From JANNHP01 sp031404455 (GTDB lineage Bacteria; Planctomycetota; JAJSAM01; JAJVHW01), in assembly GCA_031404455.1 (NCBI GenBank), contig JANNHP010000385.1, positions 1-5,062 on the forward strand: a stretch of 5,062 nucleotides of DNA. Reading direction: 5' to 3'. Position numbers and translations under genes: made by a program. Under the pieces are notes generated by a model that saw only the letters and a list, made by a program, of their open reading frames with translations, had not been told where the DNA came from and searched no databases. Positions 1 through 4,374 of this stretch are shown one piece after another; position 1 is the stretch's first letter; each line of letters opens with the position of its first letter.

Positions 1-65
1 TCGGCGGCACGCGACGGAGCGGCGAAGAAGAGCAGCGCGGCAACGGCGAGCGGGGCGATGCGCAT
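1..65 (-). CDS. N-terminus of an exported protein (signal peptide only)
   Basis: The minus strand reads M-R-I-A-P-L-A-V-A-A-L-L-F-F-A-A-P-S-R-A-A before leaving the window. This is a typical Sec signal peptide: one Arg near the start, a hydrophobic core L6-A16, then a small-residue stretch (P-S-R-A-A) suitable for signal peptidase I. No lipobox Cys is visible, so a periplasmic, outer-membrane or secreted product is more likely than a lipoprotein, but the mature protein is not seen and its function cannot be named. An in-frame ATG at 74 would add M-P-A. Neither start has a clear Shine-Dalgarno sequence. A stem-loop at 84-113 lies just upstream and could influence initiation. It is probably downstream of, and on the same strand as, the gene at 263-1309, separated by about 190 bp. 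Confidence 0.55.
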   Translation of the reverse strand, partial: MRIAPLAVAALLFFAAPSRAA

Positions 66-83
66 GGCGGGCATGATAGTCCG

Positions 84-113
84 CGTTCGTCGTCCGTCGC
101 GCGGACGACAACG
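84..113. repeat. Stem-loop in the leader of the left-edge gene
   Basis: GTCGTCCG (89-96) is the exact reverse complement of CGGACGAC (102-109), with a 5-nt loop. The stem continues with CGTT (84-87) against AACG (110-113), leaving C88 bulged. On the minus strand it sits 10-19 nt upstream of the two possible ATGs of the exported protein, so it would lie in that gene's leader if transcription starts further upstream. There is no T-run on either side, which argues against a classical intrinsic terminator. Confidence 0.5.
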
Positions 114-124
114 GGCGTGGCAAT

Positions 125-170
125 CTCGCTGGGCCTTACGAGACCGTCCTGCGGACGGTCTCGCAGCGAG
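125..170. repeat. Long bulged stem-loop between two minus-strand genes
   Basis: CGAGACCGTCC (139-149) pairs perfectly with GGACGGTCTCG (153-163) around a 3-nt loop. CTCGCTG (125-131) pairs perfectly with CAGCGAG (164-170), leaving 132-138 as a one-sided 7-nt bulge. That gives 18 base pairs in one hairpin. No poly-T tract follows on either strand. It may act as a rho-independent-like block to transcription or an RNA 3' end stabiliser for the 263-1309 gene. The role is inference. Confidence 0.55.
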
Positions 171-196
171 CCCGCGCTTCATGCCGTCGCGCGGGC
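170..196. repeat. Short GC-rich stem-loop
   Basis: GCCCGCGC (170-177) is the exact reverse complement of GCGCGGGC (189-196), with an 11-nt loop. It abuts the 125-170 hairpin and shares base 170. Eight-bp GC-only stems arise by chance fairly often at this base composition. Alone it would not be notable, but it is one of four stem-loops in a row. Confidence 0.4.
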
Positions 197-216
197 GAGA
201 CCGCACCGAGGGCTGA

Positions 217-265
217 TGAGAGTTCGGGAAGAAGCCGCGCCTCGCGGCCCCTTCCCGAACTCTCA
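217..265 (-). terminator. Perfect 15-bp stem-loop ending on the stop codon of the 348-residue gene
   Basis: TGAGAGTTCGGGAAG (217-231) and CTTCCCGAACTCTCA (251-265) are perfect reverse complements. Inside the loop a second perfect stem, GCCGCG (234-239) with CGCGGC (243-248), stacks above a small AA/CC internal loop, giving 21 bp in total. The right arm ends at 265 and so contains the minus-strand TGA stop at 263-265. The position fits a 3'-end element of the upstream minus-strand gene. There is no U-run after the stem, so it may terminate poorly without a helper factor, or serve as mRNA stabiliser instead. Confidence 0.5.
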
Positions 266-1309
266 CTCGAAGAACTGCTCCAGCGACTTCAGCGTCGCGT
301 CGCCCGACTGCACCGACGATGCGGCGAGACGGAGACGCTCGGCGAGCTTCGTGTCCGTCTCGCGGTCGGCGAGCCGCCGCAGCGCCGCGACGCCGGTCTC
401 GGGGGTGCGCAGCGACGCGACCGCGACGGCGAGACCGGCGCGCGCCCGCATCTCCGAGTCGAACGTGCCCTCGAGGACGCGCGCCTCGATGACCTGCACG
501 AGCCGCGGCGCGTTGGCGGCGGTCGCGGCGGCCTCCACGTGATCGAGGTCGATCGCCGCCGAGAGGACCGCGAGGTCGCGCTCCTCACGCGCGAGCCGCA
601 GCACGTACTCGCTGAACGCAGTGCCGGGATGCTCGTCGTCCAGCACGGCGAGCACGCCCGCGTGCACCGACGGCTCGGTGTTCGCGGCGAACCGTTCGAG
701 GAAGCCGCCGAGCCGCGCGTCGTGCCCCCATCCCACCGCGACGGCCTTGGCGATCGCGGGCCGCGCCGCGTGGCCGCTCGGCAGTGCCGCCAGCGAAGCC
801 GCGAGATCCTCCGCCTCCTGCGGCGAGACCCGTCCGCGGCGCGACTCCCGGTCGAGGAGTCCCGCGGCCCACGAGAACTCGGTCTCGGAGAGGGGCGGTC
901 CGGCGCTCTTCACCAGGTGCCCGGCGAGTTGACGAACGGATTCGCGGTGATCCGCCGCACCGGGCTCCGCTGCGAGTCCGACGGCGACCGCCGGACGGGC
1001 GCCATCGTCCGCGCGCGGCACGGACCCTTCCGCGCCCGCGACCTCGAGAGCCTGAGACGTCGCGGAGCGGCCGGCCGCGAGAGCTTCGATCGCGTCGAGG
1101 CGCCGCGCGATCGAACGATCGTCGCGGGGCGTCGCGGCGCGCTGCGCGTCGAGTGCCCGTTCCAGCTTCTCCACGCGCGCGGTGAGGTCCCCGTCCGCCG
1201 GCGCTCGGGCGGCGGGCGCGTCCGGCGAGACGCACCGCACGGTGATCCACGCCGTCGCCGCCGCGACCGGCACGACCAGCACGAACAAGAGCCCTGCGCG
1301 TGACTGCAT
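263..1309 (-). CDS. Membrane-anchored helical protein of unknown function, 348 aa
   Basis: I do not recognise the family. The protein starts with a short basic N-terminus and one hydrophobic segment (about residues 5-24), then a Pro/Ala-rich linker. A heptad-like stretch (about 41-75, L-T-A-R-V-E-K-L-E-R-A-L) suggests a short coiled coil. After a low-complexity Ala/Gly/Asp region (about 75-110), the rest (about 115-345) is Ala/Leu/Arg-rich and looks like a series of amphipathic helices, possibly HEAT- or TPR-like. No catalytic motif is visible. It would be anchored in the inner membrane, with most of the protein probably periplasmic, or be a secreted protein if the segment is cleaved. The ATG start is backed by GGGAGG nine nt upstream. 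The stop lies inside a strong stem-loop. It follows the Lys-rich gene on the same strand by about 130 bp, so it may have its own promoter. Helical-repeat proteins of this kind often bind other proteins; that is inference only. Confidence 0.8.
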   Translation of the reverse strand: MQSRAGLLFVLVVPVAAATAWITVRCVSPDAPAARAPADGDLTARVEKLERALDAQRAATPRDDRSIARRLDAIEALAAGRSATSQALEVAGAEGSVPRADDGARPAVAVGLAAEPGAADHRESVRQLAGHLVKSAGPPLSETEFSWAAGLLDRESRRGRVSPQEAEDLAASLAALPSGHAARPAIAKAVAVGWGHDARLGGFLERFAANTEPSVHAGVLAVLDDEHPGTAFSEYVLRLAREERDLAVLSAAIDLDHVEAAATAANAPRLVQVIEARVLEGTFDSEMRARAGLAVAVASLRTPETGVAALRRLADRETDTKLAERLRLAASSVQSGDATLKSLEQFFE

Positions 1310-1318
1310 CTCTGCGGA

Positions 1319-1324
1319 CCTCCC
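1319..1324 (-). promoter_or_regulatory. Ribosome binding site of the 348-aa gene
   Basis: GGGAGG on the minus strand, nine nt before the ATG at 1309-1307. It is a good match to the Shine-Dalgarno consensus and supports this start over later internal Met or Val codons. Confidence 0.6.
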
Positions 1325-1423
1325 GTCCGGGACGCGCGGCCGCGCCGCACGCCGGGTCCGGTTGTAGTCCCCGAAACTGAACGGGACGTGTCAGGAACCA
1401 GTTCTGCGGCCGGAGACCCGACG

Positions 1424-1435
1424 CGATCCGGATCG
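1424..1435. repeat. 12-bp perfect palindrome CGATCCGGATCG
   Basis: A self-complementary 12-mer in the gap between the Lys-rich gene and the 348-aa gene, about 115-125 bp upstream of the latter's ATG. The same gap (1310-1440) is less GC-rich than its surroundings around 1361-1404 and also holds a smaller inverted repeat, GAAC-CA-GTTC (1395-1404). Either could be an operator for the 348-aa gene, or chance. Confidence 0.3.
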
Positions 1436-1439
1436 ACGG

Positions 1440-1962
1440 CTACGTCAGGTCGCTCCCGGCCGGCGGCGAGTCGGGCGACCTCGCCGGGGGCGGCGGCGCG
1501 GAGGGTGTCATCGTCGGCGGCGTCATCCGCGGGAGCGGGGGGCGGGACGACGGGCGCGGACGGCGTGACCACGATGGCGCGGGCGGTCGTGGGCCGAGGC
1601 GCCGCAGTGGGCGCCGGGCGCGGCACCTGGGTCGGCGCCGCCGCCTTCGCCGGGGCGGGACGACGTCGCGGCGCGGCCTTCGGCTTGGCCGCCTTCGGTT
1701 TCGCGGCACTCGGCTTCGCTGGCTTCGGTCTCGCGGCCTTCGCCTTCCGCGGCTTCTTCGCGACGGGCGCCCGCTTCCGGCGCGACGGGGCCTTCCGCAC
1801 CTTCTTCTTCGAGGCCTTCGGCTTCGCGCGGGCCTTCGCCTTCTTCGCCGCGAGCTTCCGGCGCGTCTTCTCGGCCTTGCGCCGCGCCTTCGCCGCCTGC
1901 TTCAGGCGCTTGCGCTTCTCTTTCGCGAGCTTGCGCTTCCTCTTCTTGTCCTTCTTGCCCAC
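1440..1962 (-). CDS. Histone H1-like Lys/Ala/Pro-rich basic protein (3' end uncertain)
   Basis: From GTG at 1962 the protein begins M-G-K-K-D-K-K-R-K-R-K-L. Residues 3-75 are almost all K, R and A. About residues 68-100 carry K-P-x-A-A repeats resembling the tails of bacterial histone-H1-like proteins. Residues 100-145 are Pro/Ala-rich, and an acidic patch D-D-A-A-D-D-D lies at 146-152. No signal peptide or membrane segment is seen, so a cytoplasmic nucleic-acid-binding or nucleoid-compacting role is plausible but inferred. An AGAGGAG site six nt upstream supports the GTG. The frame is formally open to 910, which would overlap the next gene by 400 bp and is not credible. Protein-like composition and G/C third positions fade at about 1450, and both other frames have stops at 1440-1447 (TAG and TGA). 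I therefore place the end there and suspect a one-base indel around 1453-1470. Exact C-terminus and coding of the last residues are uncertain. Confidence 0.6.
1669..1761 (-). repeat. Degenerate K-P-x-A-A coding repeat
   Basis: Within the Lys-rich gene, residues about 68-98 repeat the pattern A-K-P-K-A-A with variations. At DNA level the plus strand shows recurring GGCTTCGG / GGCCTTCG units. Such tracts expand and contract easily by slippage, so the number of units is likely to differ between relatives. Confidence 0.5.
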
Positions 1963-1968
1963 GATCGG

Positions 1969-1975
1969 CTCCTCT
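1969..1975 (-). promoter_or_regulatory. Ribosome binding site of the Lys-rich gene
   Basis: AGAGGAG on the minus strand, six nt before the GTG at 1962-1960. This decides the start: the frame is open for about 390 nt further upstream, but that part is antisense to the toxin gene and has no better site. Confidence 0.6.
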
Positions 1976-2008
1976 CGCCGCGACCGGAACGGCTTGCGCG
2001 GGGAGTGG

Positions 2009-2037
2009 AGTCTCGGCGGGGCGGCGGTCCTGGTCAA
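2009..2037 (-). promoter_or_regulatory. Weak candidate promoter of the Lys-rich gene
   Basis: On the minus strand TTGACC (2037-2032) is followed after 17 nt by GAGACT (2014-2009). The -35 matches five of six consensus bases but the -10 only three of six. It lies about 47 bp upstream of the GTG, in the intergenic region shared with the divergent toxin-antitoxin operon. Low confidence. Confidence 0.22.
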
Positions 2038-2050
2038 GCCACCAGCGTCA

Positions 2051-2065
2051 CGCCGCAAGGCGGCG
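2051..2065. repeat. Small inverted repeat CGCCGC-AAG-GCGGCG
   Basis: Perfect 6-bp arms around a 3-nt loop, located between the two divergent start regions and about 30 bp upstream of the toxin -35 box. It has the same size and layout as the palindrome at 2103-2117 (6-3-6), though a different sequence. It could be an additional regulatory site or chance in GC-rich DNA. Confidence 0.3.
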
Positions 2066-2093
2066 ACGAAGGGCCGGGTGCGTTCCTGCCGCC

Positions 2094-2121
2094 TTGACGT
2101 ACTACGCCGCTGGCGTATCCT
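2094..2121 (+). promoter_or_regulatory. Promoter of the toxin-antitoxin operon
   Basis: TTGACG (2094-2099) and TATCCT (2116-2121) are separated by 16 nt. The -35 matches five of six and the -10 four of six of the sigma-70-type consensus. The expected transcription start, about seven nt after the -10, falls on the toxin GTG at 2128, so the first transcript base may be the first codon base (leaderless). There is no Shine-Dalgarno site before the GTG, which agrees with this. Confidence 0.5.
2103..2117. promoter_or_regulatory. Palindromic operator-like site within the toxin-antitoxin promoter
   Basis: TACGCC (2103-2108) and GGCGTA (2112-2117) are perfect inverted 6-mers around GCT. The site fills the spacer and enters the -10 box, so a bound repressor would block RNA polymerase. 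Toxin-antitoxin operons are normally autorepressed by their antitoxin, and the downstream antitoxin is a helix-turn-helix protein, so it is the likely ligand (inference). Confidence 0.5.
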
Positions 2122-2127
2122 GCGGCG

Positions 2128-2419
2128 GTGCGCTTCGAGTGGGACCCGGCGAAGGACGCGCTCAATCGCAGGAAGCAGGCGTTCGGCTTCGAGGAGGCGG
2201 TGGAGGTCTCCGCGCCGGGCTCGCTCTGGCTCGACATCGACGACGAGGCGCACAGCGAGGACGAACTCCGTTACCGTGCCGTCGGCGAGATCGCGCGTGG
2301 AGTCGTGGTCGTCGTCTGTACGGAGAGAGACGACGGACATCCTGAGGATCATCAGCGCGCGCCGAGCGACGGCACGCGAGAAGCGTCTCTTCGAGAACTG
2401 GATCGAGAGGAACCTGTGA
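2128..2419 (+). pseudogene. brnT: BrnT-family toxin gene, frameshifted
   Basis: BrnT toxins are small RelE-fold ribonucleases that inhibit translation and are neutralised by a partner antitoxin. The N-terminal part from the GTG matches the family: M-R-F-E-W-D-P-A-K at 1-9, F-E-E-A at 21-24, the H-S-E-D-E-L-R-Y block at 42-49, and V-V-V-V-V-C-T-E-R at 59-67. The expected C-terminus, I-L-R-I-I-S-A-R-R-A-T-A-R-E-K-R-L-F-E-N-W, is present but one frame over, ending at TGA 2417-2419. Removing a single base around 2335-2336 restores a normal toxin of about 96 residues, so this is a one-base insertion (or equivalent two-base loss from the GAGAGAGA tract at 2323-2330). As written, the toxin lacks its C-terminal Arg-rich helix and is probably inactive, unless ribosomal frameshifting or a sequence error is involved. 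The family's usual K-H-G near residue 16 is K-Q-A here. The coding density of both halves shows the lesion is recent. Confidence 0.75.
2405..2410 (+). promoter_or_regulatory. Ribosome binding site of the antitoxin
   Basis: GAGAGG, five nt before the GTG at 2416. It lies inside the toxin's last codons and shows that the antitoxin can be made on its own even though its frame is continuous with the truncated toxin upstream. Confidence 0.55.
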
Positions 2420-2709
2420 CCGACGACATCCCCGAACTGACCGAGGCCGACTTCGAGCGCGCCATCCCCGGCGCCGTGAGGCGGCGCCTCACCCGCGGCG
2501 TGGTCAAGAGCGGCAAAGACGTGGCCGCGCTGCGCCGTTTCGTCGGGATGACGCAGGAGGAGTTCGCGCGAGCCGCGGGCATCAGCGTGGACACGCTGCA
2601 GAACTGGGAGCAGGGACGTCGGAGACCGCAGGGGACGGCGCTCGCGCTGATCCGGATCGTCGCCCGCGATCCGCGCGTGCTGCGGCGCAACCTGGCGGCG
2701 ACGGCGTAG
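2416..2709 (+). CDS. XRE-type helix-turn-helix antitoxin partner of BrnT, 97 aa
   Basis: The protein starts at GTG 2416, which overlaps the toxin stop as GTGA. Residues 1-43 (I-P-E-L-T-E-A-D-F-E-R-A-I-P, then V-R-R-R-L and D-V-A-A-L-R-R-F-V) form the N-terminal region typical of these short regulators. Residues 44-70 are a classic helix-turn-helix: G-M-T-Q-E-E-F-A-R-A-A-G-I-S, then T-L-Q-N-W-E-Q-G-R-R-R-P. The C-terminal helix has A-L-A-L-I-R-I-V-A-R-D-P. The usual BrnA partner of BrnT is a ribbon-helix-helix protein, but proteins of this HTH type are also found next to BrnT toxins (known from family knowledge, not searched here). It should bind the toxin and repress the operon, probably at the palindrome 2103-2117. 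The gene is intact. Because of the toxin frameshift it is also the C-terminal half of a 193-residue open frame starting at 2128. Confidence 0.8.
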   Translation: MTDDIPELTEADFERAIPGAVRRRLTRGVVKSGKDVAALRRFVGMTQEEFARAAGISVDTLQNWEQGRRRPQGTALALIRIVARDPRVLRRNLAATA

Positions 2710-2736
2710 CGCCGGAGTATTGCGTCGAACGCCTTA

Positions 2737-2776
2737 CGGTCAGCGCGAGTAGATGGGGACGGCTACGTTCTGACCG
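2737..2776. repeat. Inverted repeat between the antitoxin and the radical SAM gene
   Basis: CGGTCAG (2737-2743) pairs with CTGACCG (2770-2776). Inside, GTAG (2749-2752) can pair with CTAC (2763-2766). There is no T-run. It could end the toxin-antitoxin transcript or form a leader structure for the radical SAM gene. The 85-bp gap shows nothing else clear. Confidence 0.3.
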
Positions 2777-2794
2777 CCTCCTCGACCGTCTACG

Positions 2795-3688
2795 ATGTCC
2801 GCGCCGATGCTCCGCTACGAAGGCACCCTCTACCGTCCGCCGAGCGAGGCCGAATCGCTCATCCTCCAGGCGACGATCGGGTGCTCGTACAACGAGTGCT
2901 CCTTCTGCGGCATGTACCGGGACAAGCGGTTCCGCGTCCGCAAGATCGAGGAACTGCGCGACGAGATCGCGTGGGCTCGCCGGACGATGGGCGCGCGGGT
3001 GACGAAGGTGTTCCTCGCCGACGGCGACGCCCTCGTCGCGAAGACGAGCTACCTTCACGCGATCCTCGACGAGCTCCGCGCCGCCTTCCCGGACCTGCGC
3101 CGCGTGTCGTGCTACAGCTCGCCGCAGTCGCTGCAGATCCGCACCGTGGCCGAGATGTCGAAGCTCCGCGAGGCGGGGCTGACGCAGTACTACCTTGGGC
3201 TAGAGAGCGGCCACGACGAGGTCCTCGCGCGGCTCGCGAAGGGCGTCGACGCCGCCGAGATGATCCGCGTGGCGGGCAAGGCGACCGAAGCCGGCGTGAA
3301 GCTCTCGACGATGATCCTCCTCGGCGCCGGCGGGCGGCGCCTCTCCACGGAGCACGCGCGCGAGTCGGCCCGGGTCGTCAACGCGATCCAGCCGCGGTTC
3401 GTCAGCACGCTCGTCATGACGCCGGTGGAGGGCACGCCGCTCTGGGACGAGGCCGCGCGCGGCGAGGTCGACGAACTCACCCCCGAGGAGACCGCGCGGG
3501 AACTCCGCGAGTTCGTGACGGGACTAGAACTCCGCGGCACCGTGTTCAGATCCAATCACGCGAGCAACTTCCTCGCGGTGGGCGGAAGCCTGCCGAAGGA
3601 CAAGGCGGCAATTCTTGCCGCACTCGACGAGGCGCTCGCGGATCCCGACGAAGCCCCGTTTCGTCCCGAATGGATGAGAGGTCTATGA
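2795..3688 (+). CDS. Radical SAM protein (COG1032-like Fe-S oxidoreductase), 297 aa
   Basis: Radical SAM enzymes use a [4Fe-4S] cluster to split S-adenosylmethionine and start radical chemistry; the substrate here is unknown. The cluster motif is C30-x4-C35-x2-C38 in G-C-S-Y-N-E-C-S-F-C, with four residues in the first gap where the common motif has three. F-L-A-D-G-D-A at 73-79, Y-L-G-L-E-S-G-H at 133-140 and L-L-G-A-G-G at 175-180 are core barrel elements. S-N-H-A-S-N at 253-258 is a conserved C-terminal feature of this group as I recall it. There is no B12-binding domain and no extra cluster motif: length and layout suggest a stand-alone barrel. It is cytoplasmic. The ATG at 2795 has no Shine-Dalgarno site; an in-frame ATG at 2807 (M-L-R-Y-E-G) is an equal alternative. 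Its stop overlaps the msrA start, so it heads a three-gene operon. Confidence 0.88.
   Translation: MSAPMLRYEGTLYRPPSEAESLILQATIGCSYNECSFCGMYRDKRFRVRKIEELRDEIAWARRTMGARVTKVFLADGDALVAKTSYLHAILDELRAAFPDLRRVSCYSSPQSLQIRTVAEMSKLREAGLTQYYLGLESGHDEVLARLAKGVDAAEMIRVAGKATEAGVKLSTMILLGAGGRRLSTEHARESARVVNAIQPRFVSTLVMTPVEGTPLWDEAARGEVDELTPEETARELREFVTGLELRGTVFRSNHASNFLAVGGSLPKDKAAILAALDEALADPDEAPFRPEWMRGL
3676..3681 (+). promoter_or_regulatory. Ribosome binding site of msrA
   Basis: GAGAGG inside the last codons of the radical SAM gene. It is six nt before the ATG at 3688 but only three before the ATG at 3685, so it favours 3688. Confidence 0.5.
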
Positions 3689-4374
3689 TGCGCGCGCTCT
3701 TCGGACTCGCCCTCGCGTTCGTCCTCGCGGCGTGCTCCGCGCCGGCGCCCGCGCCGGCGCCGCAACCGCACGACACGCCGCCCGCCGTGAACCAGCCCCA
3801 GAAGGAATCGGACACGCCGGTCTTCGAGGCGGGTCCGGCACATGGAGACCTGATGCCCACTTCTTCGACGGAGATCGCGACGTTCGGCGCCGGGTGCTAC
3901 TGGTGCGTCGAGGCCGTGTACCAGCGGATCGACGGCGTGACCAAGGTGCGGTCCGGGTTCACCGGCGGGACCGTGCCGAACCCCACGTACACGCAGGCCT
4001 GCTCTGGAACGACGGGTCACGCGGAGGCGGTCGAGATCACTTTCGACCCGAAGAAAGTCACGTACGAGACGCTCCTCGACTGGTTCTGGCGCCTGCACGA
4101 CCCGACGAAACTGAACCGCCAGGGCGCCGACTCGGGCACGCAGTACCGCTCGGCGATCTTCTGGCACAGCGACGCGCAGCGCGCGGCGGCGCAGATGTCG
4201 ATGAAGGCGGCGCAGGAATCGTTCGACGATCCGATCGTCACGGAGATCGCGAAGGCCGGACCCTTCTACGAGGCCGAGGCGTATCACCAGAACTACTACA
4301 ACTCGAACTCGAGCCAGGGCTACTGCCAGATCGTGATCGCGCCCAAGCTGAAGAAGCTCGGGCTGCCCAAGTGA
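3688..4374 (+). CDS. msrA: Peptide-methionine (S)-S-oxide reductase MsrA, lipoprotein form
   Basis: MsrA reduces the S-epimer of methionine sulfoxide in proteins, using a catalytic Cys and resolving Cys that are recycled by thioredoxin-like donors. The signature G-A-G-C-Y-W-C-V-E is at 67-75, with C70 catalytic. G-T-T-G-H-A-E (107-113), G-A-D-S-G-T-Q-Y-R-S and Y-H-Q-N-Y-Y follow in family order, and Q-G-Y-C near the end gives the likely resolving C213. The first 16 residues are a signal peptide with lipobox L-A-A-C, so the protein should be lipidated at C16. An Ala-Pro repeat linker (18-27) and a disordered stretch to about residue 60 tether the catalytic domain. It therefore acts outside the cytoplasm, where electrons must come from a membrane or periplasmic donor not seen here. 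Start: ATG 3688 shares one base with the radical SAM stop; ATG 3685 (one residue longer) is also possible. Confidence 0.93.
   Translation: MRALFGLALAFVLAACSAPAPAPAPQPHDTPPAVNQPQKESDTPVFEAGPAHGDLMPTSSTEIATFGAGCYWCVEAVYQRIDGVTKVRSGFTGGTVPNPTYTQACSGTTGHAEAVEITFDPKKVTYETLLDWFWRLHDPTKLNRQGADSGTQYRSAIFWHSDAQRAAAQMSMKAAQESFDDPIVTEIAKAGPFYEAEAYHQNYYNSNSSQGYCQIVIAPKLKKLGLPK

Noticed and set aside
84..265. CRISPR-like or tandem repeat array
   Set aside because: The stem-loops differ in sequence and length, so there is no repeated unit with regular spacing.
539..1303. Long plus-strand open frame opposite the 348-aa gene
   Set aside because: Arg-rich composition typical of antisense frames in GC-rich DNA, no RBS or domain. 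The minus-strand gene has a start site, membrane segment and stop in the right places.
1366..1394. Possible promoter for the 348-aa gene (CTGACA on the minus strand)
   Set aside because: The -35 is good but no acceptable -10 occurs at 16-19 nt. TACAAC is 22 nt away.
910..2352. A 480-codon open frame on the minus strand
   Set aside because: Only about 1440-1962 looks like protein. The upstream part is antisense to the toxin and the downstream part overlaps the 348-aa gene out of frame. The RBS-supported GTG at 1962 is the start.
1388..2419. A 343-codon open frame on the plus strand, rich in Phe, Ala, Gly and Arg
   Set aside because: It is antisense to the Lys-rich gene (AAG codons read as Phe/Leu) and shares its third-position columns, so G/C bias cannot support it. 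It has no RBS. Only its last 30 or so codons are meaningful, because they are the displaced C-terminus of the BrnT toxin.
2881..3684. Frame extension of msrA upstream across the radical SAM gene
   Set aside because: The extra residues are an Arg/Gly-rich out-of-frame reading of the radical SAM gene. The signal peptide and RBS place the msrA start at 3685/3688.
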